From CAVTYH01 sp963738835 (lineage in GTDB: Bacteria; Planctomycetota; Planctomycetia; Pirellulales; JADZDJ01), in contig CAVTYH010000001.1 of assembly GCA_963738835.1 (NCBI GenBank), positions 434,001 to 498,000 of the forward strand: a stretch of DNA of 64,000 nucleotides. Reading direction: 5' to 3'. Below, in pieces: positions 10,777 to 19,583 of this stretch; position 1 is the stretch's first letter; every line of letters starts with the position of its first letter. The notes beneath the pieces are model-generated. The model saw only the letters and a program-made list of their open reading frames with translations. It was not told the DNA's origin and searched no databases. The position numbers and the translations under genes are program-made.

Positions 10777-11820
10777 TTAAGGACTGCGGACCGGCGACAA
10801 GAATTCCTGCAATGTTGGGCCGTTGCGTTTGGTCTCGAAACAGTGAAGCCCGAAGCGCTCGGAGAGCTCGCGACACACTTTAATGCCCCGCACGCTGTTG
10901 CCTTTGCCATCCAAGGGGGGCGAAAAGATTCCAATGCCAAACTGCCCAGCCACAACGCCAAGTATTCCACCCCCCACGCCGCTCTTGGCGGGAACTCCCA
11001 CGCGGTAGGCCCATTCGCCGGCGTAATCGTACATGCCGCACGAGTGCATGATGCTGAGCAGATGCTTCACATACTGCTGCTCGATGGCGCGCTTGCCAGT
11101 CACGGGGTTCACGCCGCCATTGGCCAGCGTGGCGCCAATCATCGCCAGGTCGTGCGAATTGATTAGGACAGAACACTGCTGGAAATACAATTCAAGCGAA
11201 TCTTCAATGCGCTCGCCCACCATGCCAAAGTTGAGCATCAAATGTCCAATGGCGCGGTTGCGGTGCCCCGTTACACGTTCCGACATAAACACCGTGTTGT
11301 CGACGTACACCTGCCGTCCGCAGTAGCGGCTGAACATGCCGAGCAAGCGGTTCACGCGCTCCGGATAATCTTTGCCTTTGATCAAATCGGCCGTCGCGAT
11401 GGCACCGGCATTGACCATGGGATTGAACGGCCGATTCGAAGCTTCGTCCAAAATGATGGCGTTGAATGCTTCGCCAGTGGGTTCCACGCCCACTTTCTCG
11501 AGGACGTGTTCCAAACCGTGATCTTCTAAGGCCAGCCCATACACCAGCGGCTTGGAGATCGACTGGATCGTGAACAGTTGCTTGCAATCGCCGACTTCGA
11601 AAACCTGGCCGTCGGCGGTGGCGATGGAAATGCCGAACCAGCGGGGGTCGGCTTTGGCCAACTCGGGAATATAATCGGCGACATTGCCCTCATCGACTGC
11701 CGCATATCGGGCGTGGATTTCGCGCAGTAAATCGCGCAGCGGCGAGGCCGCGGCCTTCATCCTGCCCAGCAGCAGATCAAGTTCACCATCGGTGGATGAC
11801 GTAGCCACGATTTTCGACAC
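10777..11820 (-). CDS. glsA: Glutaminase (serine-dependent, beta-lactamase fold)
   Basis: The 347-residue protein matches bacterial glutaminase A, which hydrolyses L-glutamine to glutamate and ammonia in the cytoplasm. The SxxK catalytic pair is seen as SISK (Ser87-Lys90), with PMVNAGAIAT, YVDNTVFMSE and AKSGVGGGILGVV as further family blocks. It is longer at the N-terminus than the classical 310-residue enzymes. It follows the ParA-like ATPase gene by only 36 bases on the same strand, so it is probably expressed with it. There is no sign of truncation. I am confident of the family. Confidence 0.93.
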   Translation of the reverse strand: MSKIVATSSTDGELDLLLGRMKAAASPLRDLLREIHARYAAVDEGNVADYIPELAKADPRWFGISIATADGQVFEVGDCKQLFTIQSISKPLVYGLALEDHGLEHVLEKVGVEPTGEAFNAIILDEASNRPFNPMVNAGAIATADLIKGKDYPERVNRLLGMFSRYCGRQVYVDNTVFMSERVTGHRNRAIGHLMLNFGMVGERIEDSLELYFQQCSVLINSHDLAMIGATLANGGVNPVTGKRAIEQQYVKHLLSIMHSCGMYDYAGEWAYRVGVPAKSGVGGGILGVVAGQFGIGIFSPPLDGKGNSVRGIKVCRELSERFGLHCFETKRNGPTLQEFLSPVRSP

Positions 11821-11856
11821 TCCCGAAAAAGTTTACGTTGCCCACAGGCACAATGA

Positions 11857-12627
11857 TCATTCCAAAATCTTTTTCACGACGCCTTGCAATCCCTGGCTGA
11901 ACGGATGATCGGGAAAGCGGTTGGTGAAGATTTCGCCGCTCGCCAAGCGGACCATTTCTGTATTCAGCGGCAACACCGCCGCCACTTCGGCCTGATACAT
12001 CGACTGAATTTTCTCGCGCAGCTCCTGCGTATCGGTGCCCGGCGGCACTTTGTTCACCAAGAGCAGCATTTTCGGCACATTCAACTTCCGGGCCAGTTCC
12101 ACCGCCACGGCCGTGCCTTGAAAATCTTGCTTGTCGGGCCGCACGATCAGCAGCAACAGGTCGGATACGGCGATCGACAGCAGCGTCTCTTCGTTCACGC
12201 CCGGATGCGTGTCGATGAACAGGTAATCCAAATTCAAGCGCTGTACGGCGTCTTGCAAGCCATCGTTCAATAGGCCGACATCGTATCCTTCGCGCAGGAT
12301 ACGTGCAATTTCACCGGTCCGTAGACTCGAAGGAATGAGGAACACCCGCGGGCGATCGGCTTCGTCGGCAACTTTACCAATACAGCGCGGCGTCACATCG
12401 TAGGCAGCTTGTTCAATGGGACAGCGGCCCCATAGATAATCGTTGAGCGAGTATTTGACGGCGGTCTCTTCCAGTTGAAACAGCACATGGATGCCGGGCG
12501 ACTGAATATCGGTATCGATCACGCCCACTCGATGCCCAGCGCGAGCCGTCAGCACGGCGAGATTCGCGGTCGTGTTCGACTTGCCGGTGCCGCCGCGGAA
12601 CGAATGGGTGGAAATAATCTTGGGCAC
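11857..12627 (-). CDS. MinD/ParA-family ATPase
   Basis: The 256-residue protein opens with the deviant Walker A loop FRGGTGKSNTTANLA (signature Lys in GGTGK), then DTDIQSPGIHVLF (switch I) and YLFIDTHPGV (Walker B). This is the MinD/ParA/Mrp ATPase group, which forms ATP-dependent dimers on membranes or DNA and positions proteins or DNA. No chromosome-partition partner (ParB, parS, MinC or MinE) is nearby. Instead the gene lies between an FHA-domain gene upstream and a glutaminase gene downstream. That context suggests a signalling or localisation role, which is inference. Confidence 0.88.
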   Translation of the reverse strand: MPKIISTHSFRGGTGKSNTTANLAVLTARAGHRVGVIDTDIQSPGIHVLFQLEETAVKYSLNDYLWGRCPIEQAAYDVTPRCIGKVADEADRPRVFLIPSSLRTGEIARILREGYDVGLLNDGLQDAVQRLNLDYLFIDTHPGVNEETLLSIAVSDLLLLIVRPDKQDFQGTAVAVELARKLNVPKMLLLVNKVPPGTDTQELREKIQSMYQAEVAAVLPLNTEMVRLASGEIFTNRFPDHPFSQGLQGVVKKILE

Positions 12628-12705
12628 GGCGGGTTCAGAAAAAGAGATTAGAGTTTAGGGGCGAGAGGCGAGGGCTGTCGAAAAGGACGAAGACTTCGAT
12701 TTCAT

Positions 12706-13245
12706 TCAAACGGTGTTGTTCATTGCTTGGGTTGCTCTTTCTTGCCGCGCTGATCTCGCAATTGCTGCGGCTCGCTTTTGCAGCTGCTGAAAGTAACTGG
12801 CCTCAGTAATCTCGCCGACGTCACGCTCGATTTTCGACTTATCCAGCTCGAACACATTCTGGACGAGCGTGGAGTCGAACATCATGGTCATGCGGTTGTC
12901 GCTGCGGGCGGCAGCCGGATCGAATCGCAACGTGGGCCCCTCGGACCCCAGCCGGAAGGTGATTTCCTTTTCTATCGGTAGTTCGGTAACCGCCTGACCT
13001 TGCACCATCACGCCATAGCGGCCTAACGACACGAGCGTCCAACCATCGTTTTGCCAACGCAGCTCGGCATGGGTACGGGAAACATAGGGATCGCTAATCT
13101 GGACATCTTGATCGTCGGCCCGACCGATCGAAATTAGCTGCTTGCCGTCAAATTGCCAACTGCGCATGGGCCGACCTAGTGCCGAATCCAGCAACTGGAT
13201 GGCTACGTGCAGCAAGGAATCTTTGGAATTGTTTGGCTCAGCCAT
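12706..13245 (-). CDS. FHA-domain protein
   Basis: The 179-residue protein carries one forkhead-associated domain at about residues 20-110. The motifs ISIGRADDQDVQI, VSRTHAEL and GWTLVSLGRYGVMVQG correspond to the conserved GR, SRxHA and NG-like positions. FHA domains bind phosphothreonine, so a Ser/Thr kinase such as the one at 1675-6799 is a plausible but unproven partner. The C-terminal third is helical and charged. The ATG at 13245 (MAEPNNS) is used because the upstream in-frame codons look non-coding. The ParA-like gene follows after 78 bases. Confidence 0.85.
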   Translation of the reverse strand: MAEPNNSKDSLLHVAIQLLDSALGRPMRSWQFDGKQLISIGRADDQDVQISDPYVSRTHAELRWQNDGWTLVSLGRYGVMVQGQAVTELPIEKEITFRLGSEGPTLRFDPAAARSDNRMTMMFDSTLVQNVFELDKSKIERDVGEITEASYFQQLQKRAAAIARSARQERATQAMNNTV

Positions 13246-13475
13246 TCGCGGACCGCCTGTCCGGGTGCCTGCCGGCGCGCAATGTCTCATCTGAAAGTAC
13301 GGTCCCGGCCACAGCAAGAATCGTACCAAGTCAAAAATGCTTGAAAACCCTCCATTTTTCTCGCGGCTTTCAGCTCGAAGTGACTCGGCCAAGTGTAAAT
13401 TGCCACGACGATATGCAGATGGTGCATATCTGGCGCGCATCAATTGAATGACGATTTTTGGGCATTGCAGCCATC

Positions 13476-14907
13476 TTAGCGGAGCGATTCCAGCGGCCGT
13501 TGCCGCATAGCCGATAGCGCCGGCAAAAAGCCGCCAATCGCGCCGATCACTAGAGCGACTACCATGCCAGTGGCCAGCGCGTCGATACCGATCACGAGAC
13601 GCAGCGCGACGAATTTTCCTCCGGCACCTTGTCCTCCGCTGACGATGCTGTTGGCGGTCCAACCGTCGGTGAGCGACGCCAGGCTGCAGCCAAGCAGTCC
13701 ACCGATGAGCGCAATGAGCAGCGATTCTGCCAAAAACACCGAAAGCACTTGCCAGCGAGCAAAACCCAAAATGCGCAACACACCGATGTCGCGCTTCCGG
13801 CGCTAACGGCGGCGAACATGGTGTTCATCACACCGAAAATACCGCCGATCGACATAATAGTCGTGACAAACACAATGGCCACCATGAACTGCTTGCTGGT
13901 TTCATTCAACCGCGAGAAGTATTCGGTTTCGGGCGTGGCTTGCAGCGCAGCCTTTTTGAAATCGGTCGTGAGATTTTCGGCCAGCGATTTTGCCGCCTGG
14001 GGACTGGCGGTTCGAACGACCATTGACGTGTATCGGTCTTTGCCGAACAAGTGCGAGACTAAACTCCATTTGGCCCACACTTCCGAGCCAAACGTCGAGC
14101 CTTCCGATTTGGTGACACCGACCACAATCCAGGTGCGGCCGCCCAGATCGAACAGATCGCCCACGTGCAGCGTCTCCTGTCCACGATCACGCCCCATTTC
14201 GCGGGCAATGCCTTCACCGATCACCGCCTGAATGGCTTCGCCCGCTTGTGAATTCTGCTCCCTCTCCCCTTGGGAGAGGGCCGGGGTGAGGGTGCCTGAT
14301 TTCTCTCCAAATCACCTGTACCCTCAACCTGCGCTCTCCCAGAGGGGGAGGCTGAAAGCGGTTGCACTCCGGCTTCGGAAAACCACTGGCCGCCGGGATA
14401 CAAGTTCAGCCCGTGAACTTGCGCAGACATCAGCGGATCTTCGATGCCGCGCACTTGCACAAACCGTCGCTGCGGACGATTGCCTTCCACAGTGCCGGTG
14501 TCTTGGATGCCAACCAAATACGTTTCGCGGCTGCATAGCGGATGTTTGTTTTCGTCGGTCAACACACCCGGTTGGCGTTCCACGTCGCTGGCTTCGCTGT
14601 ATTTGAAGTTGCTGAACAGTTCGTCGATGGCGCCGTCGGAAAGGACGATCACATTGCCGGGCTGTCCGCTTTGCTCGGTGAGGTGACTCATGGCATCGAC
14701 GAATGCCAGCATCACAATCATCAGGCCGATCACCAACATGAACGCCAGCGCCGTCAGCAGCGTGGTGCGCCAGCGAACTAAGAGATTTCGCAAACTGTAA
14801 TTGATCGGCACCTTGCCAACGACCGCCAACAGCGCAAGCCCCGCAATCCCACCGGCGAGCAGGCCGTAAAGGATCGGCGAAAATGTCGGCAGGGCGAGAG
14901 CGAGCAT
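13476..14907 (-). pseudogene. FtsX-type ABC transporter permease, interrupted by a palindromic repeat and a frameshift
   Basis: The gene reads from MLALALPTFSPILYG through a first membrane helix and a periplasmic domain to GGQWFSEAGVQ. A palindromic repeat (14258-14352) then intervenes; its translation (SPRPSPKGRG) leads to a stop at 14221. The normal protein resumes in another frame as AGEAIQAVIGEGIARE. A second single-base shift near 13799-13806 separates MNTMFAAVS from RKRDIGVLRILGFARW. The last part has the FtsX/MacB C-terminal helices and ends at LESLR. Intact members span two to four membrane helices and work with an ABC ATPase. The repeat insertion should abolish a normal product; the second shift may be a sequence error. 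Third gene of an ATPase-permease-permease set. Confidence 0.78.
14258..14352. repeat. Palindromic repeat of the CCCTCACCCCGGCCCTCTCCC-type inside a permease gene
   Basis: The left part carries a GGGAGAGGGCCGGGGTGAGG core at 14271-14290 and the right part (14320-14352) a diverged inverted copy beginning CCCTCAACCTGCGCTCTCCC. Each half is itself a hairpin, and the two are about 25 bases apart. Related copies lie at 39751-39786 and 44291-44333. Confidence 0.8.
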
Positions 14908-14908
14908 G

Positions 14909-15074
14909 TTTAAATGACGAATGACGAAATTCGAATGACGAATGAAATTCCAATTACCACTGATCAAAAATCCGGGCTGGAAACTTTACCTGCTTGGCTT
15001 CGCGATTTGTTTAGTCATGGGAATTTGGACATTGGTCATTCATTCGTCATTCGATTTTTGTCATTTGAATTTTT
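14909..15074. repeat. Inverted intergenic repeat with ATGACGAATGACGAAAT-type arms
   Basis: The left arm (14909-14952) holds three ATGACGAA-like units and the right arm (15031-15074) the inverted TTCGTCATTCG-like units, about 80 bases apart. It fills the space between the two permease genes. If an upstream start at 14967 were used for the third gene, this repeat would add about 20 residues (FVIRHSNFVIRH), so I prefer the ATG at 14907. Confidence 0.75.
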
Positions 15075-15077
15075 ATA

Positions 15078-16325
15078 TCAGTCCACTTTCGCAAAAACCT
15101 CGGATACTTTAACCGAACACGCCGTCAGCGAGGGCAGGATGCTGCCGACCAAGGCCGTGCCGGCGCCGACGCTCAGTCCCCACCACAAGGCGTTGATGGG
15201 AATCAGAAATGCCGGGAAAAATGCAATCGGAAATTTCAGGCCGCCGAAGACGTTGTTGATCAGCAAATAAGCCGCAGCGGCACTCACAAATCCGGCGACT
15301 GCGCCAATGGTCAGCGCCTCGCCCAACACCAACATCAAAATGTGGCCGGGCCGGAAGCCCAGCACCTTGAGAATCGCCATTTCCGTGCCGCGTTCCCGCA
15401 CGCTGATGCTAATGGCGTTCGCCAATACCAACACCAACGTGAAGATGACCGCCGGCGTCAGCACCCAACGCACCCCCCAAAAAATATCGCGGTACGATTC
15501 CATGAATCGGGCGATGGCATTCGACTGACTCTCGACTTTCACGGCCGGCAACGAAAACAACGGGCTGTGCGTGATCTGATCTGCCACGCGGTTAAACGAC
15601 TCGGAGTCGGGCACTCGCAGCCACATCAGATTCATCGATTTCTGCGCCAGCGGATGTGCTTGCCCATTGTGCTTGCGCTTGTAATCGTCCAGCGCCGCAG
15701 CCAGATATTCCTGATTGAACGCCGCCGATTGATCGTAGCGCGGCACGGGAAAGATCCCGATGATCTCGAATTCCAAATCGATATCTTTGTAGTTGAGCCC
15801 GTACAGCGTGATTCGCTCACCAACGCGTTTATTGAGGGCTTTCAGCCGATCGCGTCCCAACACGATGCCTTGCCGATTCGATTCCGCCACGGCAATCAAC
15901 CGTTCGAGTTCCCCGCGCTGCTCGCCGGTGAGTTCCTCGAGCTCGTCCATCATCGTGCCAATTTTCTTGGGATCCAGTGCGATGGCAAAGACCATGTTCT
16001 CTCGCGTCAGATTCTTTGGATCGAGAGTCCCACCGTAAAATTGCCAACTCATCGAATCGGTAGGCCGAATATCGCCTGGTTTGCGAGCTGCGCCCTCGGC
16101 CAGCAGTGGAGCGTATGTGATCGGCATCTGGCTGGGAATTTGCCACCGTTCCGTGATGATGGCTTTGAAGTTTTTGCTCTTCTCGGCTGTCACGTCGTCG
16201 AAGAACGCCAGAAATGACCACGACATGGTGACGACGACGACCAGCACAATGGTGCCCAGCGCCGTGAGCGTCGTTCGCAGCCAGCTGCGGCGGAGATTGC
16301 GGAAGATGAGCAGGATGAGTTTCAT
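15078..16325 (-). CDS. FtsX-type ABC transporter permease
   Basis: The 415-residue intact membrane protein has one N-terminal helix (TALGTIVLVVVVTMSWSFL), a periplasmic MacB-like domain of about 230 residues, and three C-terminal helices. It contains SISVRERGTEMAILKVLGF, the cytoplasmic loop typical of the LolC/LolE/FtsX/MacB family. It lies between an ATPase gene upstream and a second permease gene downstream on the same strand, and should form the membrane part of a transporter moving lipoproteins, lipids or peptides out of the inner membrane. Substrate cannot be told from sequence. Confidence 0.88.
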   Translation of the reverse strand: MKLILLIFRNLRRSWLRTTLTALGTIVLVVVVTMSWSFLAFFDDVTAEKSKNFKAIITERWQIPSQMPITYAPLLAEGAARKPGDIRPTDSMSWQFYGGTLDPKNLTRENMVFAIALDPKKIGTMMDELEELTGEQRGELERLIAVAESNRQGIVLGRDRLKALNKRVGERITLYGLNYKDIDLEFEIIGIFPVPRYDQSAAFNQEYLAAALDDYKRKHNGQAHPLAQKSMNLMWLRVPDSESFNRVADQITHSPLFSLPAVKVESQSNAIARFMESYRDIFWGVRWVLTPAVIFTLVLVLANAISISVRERGTEMAILKVLGFRPGHILMLVLGEALTIGAVAGFVSAAAAYLLINNVFGGLKFPIAFFPAFLIPINALWWGLSVGAGTALVGSILPSLTACSVKVSEVFAKVD

Positions 16326-16344
16326 GGTTGGGGTCGATCTAAGA

Positions 16345-16521
16345 CCACGGAGACACGGAGGACACGGAGCAGCAATTGGGAATTACTGATTGCAAATTGA
16401 AGTGCGATTACCGTGATTCTACTTTTGTTTCATCCAGCAATCTGCTATGGCACACGTTCAGCCCCGTTCTTTGCGGCGTATTTTTACTGTTCCCTCCGTG
16501 ATCTCCGTGACTCCGTGGTGA
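16345..16521. repeat. Inverted pair of CACGGAG-type repeats
   Basis: A left arm with CCACGGAGACACGGAGGACA (16345-16364) and a right arm with CTCCGTGATCTCCGTGACTC (16494-16513) face each other around about 130 bases. The right arm lies inside the 3' end of the ATPase gene. It is one of several copies of this family in the window. Confidence 0.75.
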
Positions 16522-17214
16522 CTTTCTTCCTGCTCAACCAGACGACCCTTATCGAGGTGCAATTCACGATGGGCTCGATCGGCGGCCCGTTGGTCGTGTG
16601 TCACCAAGATAATCGTTTTGGCCAGCGTCTCTTGCAGTTCGCCCAAGAGATCGAGAATTTCCGTGGCGCTCTTGGCGTCGAGATCGCCGGTCGGCTCGTC
16701 GGCGACGATCAGCGTCGGATCGGTTACGATGGCGCGCGCAATGCCAACGCGCTGCTGTTGTCCTCCGGAGAGCTGCCCAGGTCGATGCCAAAGCCGGTCG
16801 CTCAAACCAACCAAATCGAGCGCTGTAAGCACCTGCCGTTTGCGCTGCGCTGCTGAAAGTGACAATAGCAACAGCGGCAACTCGACGTTTTCATAGGCGC
16901 TGAGCACCGGCAGCAGATGGTAGAATTGAAAGATGAACCCCACATGCCGCGTGCGCCAACGGGCCAACTGTGCTTCCGACATTGTCGAAATTTTTTTGCC
17001 ACCGACCCAAACTTCGCCTTGACTGGGTCGATCCAAACCGGCAATAAGATTCAGCAGCGTTGTCTTGCCGGAACCGCTGGGGCCCATCGAGCGCTAGAAA
17101 GTCTCCCTCGGGCACTTCCAACGACAAATCGTTGAGCACGTCGACCTGCTCGCTGCCACGGGTAAAGAATTTATGCACCCCGCAGACTTGGACGATGGCG
17201 CGGCGATCGGGCAT
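16458..17214 (-). CDS. LolD/MacB-type ABC transporter ATP-binding protein, frameshifted
   Basis: The first 40 residues (IVQVCGVHKFFTRGSEQV to LEVPEGDFLAL) lie in one frame. The Walker A part (MGPSGSGKTTLLNLIAGL) starts in the next frame at about 17087. An extra base near 17088-17090 would restore GDFLALMGPSGSGKTT. Further motifs are LSGGQQQRVGIARAI (signature), LIVADEPTGDLD (Walker B) and TIILVTHD (H-loop). The protein energises the permeases encoded immediately downstream. The last 20 codons (HHGVTEITEGTVKIRRKERG) are supplied by a CACGGAG-type intergenic repeat, so the natural C-terminus may have been extended by it. Confidence 0.87.
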
Positions 17215-17297
17215 GGGTGTCTGCGCGTCTCGGTGTCTGCGTGCCTAGTTGTAAACGACGACGGCCTTTCTCCAGACACCCAGACACGCAGGCACCC
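17215..17297. repeat. Imperfect inverted repeat upstream of the ABC ATPase
   Basis: Arms at 17215-17246 and 17272-17297 contain GTGTCTGCGCGTCTCGGTGT and the inverted form CAGACACCCAGACACGCAGG. They lie directly in front of the ATPase start codon at 17214, so they could form a hairpin in its leader RNA. Confidence 0.7.
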
Positions 17298-17313
17298 GGC
17301 GGTCACCTTCCGT

Positions 17314-17610
17314 TCATTCTTCGATCACTTCTTTGATCAATTGTACGAAGTGTGGCGATTTGCCGCCCGAGGTCAGCTCGTTGGCTTTTTTGTCGGCGTA
17401 TTTTCGTTCGTTGTACTCGAACTTCGTGACGCACTTCATCGACTGGTTGAAGACGCCCCAAAACGCCTTTAGGCGTACTTCCTTGGGCGTTTTGGCCCGG
17501 CTTTTGCGTTTGGCAGGAGCCTTTTTGGCCGGTTTTGCCTCGCCGTCGCCGTCGCCAGCTTCATCAGCCTGTTTGCGCAACTCCTTACGGTTCAAGATTC
17601 TTTTGGCCAT
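17314..17610 (-). CDS. Small basic protein of unknown function
   Basis: The 98-residue protein starts MAKRILNRKELRKQADEAG. It has a Lys/Ala/Pro-rich linker (residues about 20-42) and a folded-looking C-terminal half with KAFWGVFNQSMKCVTKFEYN and KKANELTSGGKSPHFVQLIK. It is very likely cytoplasmic and basic (possible nucleic-acid contact). It resembles short conserved planctomycete proteins I cannot name. The gene is intact and lies between the ABC set and a BFD-type ferredoxin on the same strand. Confidence 0.7.
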   Translation of the reverse strand: MAKRILNRKELRKQADEAGDGDGEAKPAKKAPAKRKSRAKTPKEVRLKAFWGVFNQSMKCVTKFEYNERKYADKKANELTSGGKSPHFVQLIKEVIEE

Positions 17611-17851
17611 TGGGCTCTCGATTGGCTTCGGTTCTGATGTGCAGCCTGTCGGCCGCGGGTGTGGCAGGTGTCGTTCCAGATTTTAGCCAAATTATGCCGC
17701 CCCGACTAGCAGGTTCCGACGAGAGACGGCTTGCATTTCAAAAAGGACCCGGCGGTCGGCTTGTAAACGCTCGACTTTTGCACTCCCGGGGAGTTTGGCG
17801 CGCCAAAGTCGAAAAGCTCCGGCAAAAATGACGTATCGGCCGCGGAGCAAT

Positions 17852-18145
17852 TCACTGACCGATGGGGGTGGCACCAGGCGGTGGCACGCCGCCGCCGGAT
17901 TTGACGTAATCGGTGCGGCCAGCAGCATAGTCGGCCGGCTCAGGCAGCTCGGCATCGGCCGCTTGGTTCTGTCGAGCCGCCTCAAACAATTTCTGCAAGT
18001 ACGGCCGACACCAACCGCAGCCGGTGCCGGCGCCGAAACACTCGCTCATTTGGCTGGCCCGCTGCGGTTTTTTCACGCGCAGAAAGTTGAGCACTTTCCG
18101 CTTGGTGACATGAAAGCACAGACATAGTTCGTCGTCGAGCTTCAT
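17852..18145 (-). CDS. BFD-like [2Fe-2S] binding protein
   Basis: The 97-residue protein has the bacterioferritin-associated ferredoxin pattern: CLCFHVTKRKVLNFL near the start and GTGCGWCRPYLQKLF about 35 residues later. These give the four Cys ligands (CxC and CxxC) expected for a [2Fe-2S] cluster. The C-terminal third is Pro/Gly-rich and probably disordered. Its ATG overlaps the stop of the upstream peptidase gene (ATGA at 18142-18145), so the two are translationally coupled. A role in iron release or redox transfer is known for the family. Its partner here is unknown. Confidence 0.85.
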   Translation of the reverse strand: MKLDDELCLCFHVTKRKVLNFLRVKKPQRASQMSECFGAGTGCGWCRPYLQKLFEAARQNQAADAELPEPADYAAGRTDYVKSGGGVPPPGATPIGQ

Positions 18146-19400
18146 TCGTCCGCCTTCCGTGTTTCACCGCCGGTGGCCAAACGCAGCGCCACCCGGCACG
18201 CGTGATGAAATGCCGGAATATCGAGCCGCTCGGAAACGGTGTGCGGGCTGACTTGCCCGCAGCCAAGAGTGACCGTGGGAATTCCATGGACGTACATCCA
18301 ATTGGCATCGAGCCCGCCGTTGGAGATGGCCCGCAGCGGCGACAGCCCGAAGCTCCGCAAGACAGCCTCCGCCGCCAGCACCGCCGGCTCATCATCTTCC
18401 AGACGAAAAGATTCGTAATCGAGCCGACCATCGATTGTGACTTTGCCGCGCGCACCAACAGCACTTCGCACTTGTTTGACGGCATCACGAAAAGCCACTT
18501 CGATGGCCCGCACAATTTGCCGCACGGAATTTTGGATCGTGGCTGCGGGCTTCGGCTTTCAATTGCACGCGCTCGGTTACGACATTCGTCGCTTCGCCGC
18601 CGCGGATAACTCCCACATTGCTGGTGCCGCGGCGTTTGCCTTTGACGATCTGCCCATGCCAACCTTCTTCGTGCAGCCGGCTAATCGCCAGAGATGCAAT
18701 TGCAATCGCACTTACCCCCAGTTCAGGCGCTGAACCTGCGTGGCTGGCCAGGCCTTCGACTTCGATTTCCATCCGATATCCGCCGGTCGCGCCCACACTG
18801 AGTTTCTCCGCGGTGCCCCCGTCCCAATTGAATGCCAGTTTCGGATTACCGAGCAGCTTCACATCGGCATGCCGTGCGCCGTACAGGCCAATCTCTTCTT
18901 GGATCGGCCAAAAGAACGTGAGCGGCGGGTGCGGCAGATGGTGTCGCAGAATTGCCAGGGCCGTAGACAAGATGGCGGTCGCGCCGCGCGGTCATCGCGC
19001 CGAGGCCGGTTTTCGGGTCGGCGGAACGGACGAAGTTGCCATCGATCGTGGGTTTGCTCCCCAGGCAAATCGGCACGGTGTCCATGTGGGCCATCAGCAG
19101 TCGCCGTGGACCGCGAATTGTGCCGGGCAGCTTGAGAATCAGATTGCCGACTTCACCTGGAGTGGGCGTGCGACGATGAGCGGTATCGAGAATGATGGCT
19201 GATTCTGGTGCTCCAGCCTGCCGCAATTGATCCATGATGAACTGGGCCACCAGCCCCTCCCGGCAACTGAGGCCCGGCAGCGACATCATTTGCATCACGA
19301 GCCGCAGAGCTTCGTCAAGGTCCAATTCGGCCGACGAAGGTGTGGTTGATGTTGCGGACTTCGCCAGGCGGCGGATAGATTTTTTCGAAGTGGTGGCCAT
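18142..19400 (-). CDS. M20-family peptidase (PepT-like), with three frameshifts
   Basis: Three frames together spell one zinc peptidase. The first part has LLMAHMDTVPICLG (metal ligands His and Asp). The middle has FFWPIQEEIGLYGAR (catalytic Glu-Glu) and the dimerisation part with GGYRMEIEVEGLASHAGS. The last part has ISNGGLDANWMYVHGIPTVT. Shifts lie near 18985-19010 (two close together, where DDRAG and ATAILSTALAIL must be joined) and near 18520-18535 (between SHDPKF and RQIVRAIEVAF). Each is repaired by one base. Full length would be about 418 residues, normal for tripeptidase T-like M20 enzymes, which trim short peptides in the cytoplasm. The 3' end overlaps the BFD gene. Confidence 0.82.
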
Positions 19401-19583
19401 ATGATGAATTACAACTGTTTACAGAGGGTGTTGATATCCTATCGTACGCCGCAGCAGTGCGGTACTATCGAGAATTGCTTCACCATTAACCTCCAGGCCG
19501 ACACGGTCTGGCTATGTCGAACCGGCGATACCATCGCCGGCTTTACACCATCTACTGCGAACCGCGTACGTCCGATTTCTTCC

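Noticed and set aside
18142..19400. Three separate small genes in place of one peptidase
   Set aside because: The three frames join in order into one M20 peptidase with metal and catalytic residues in the right places.
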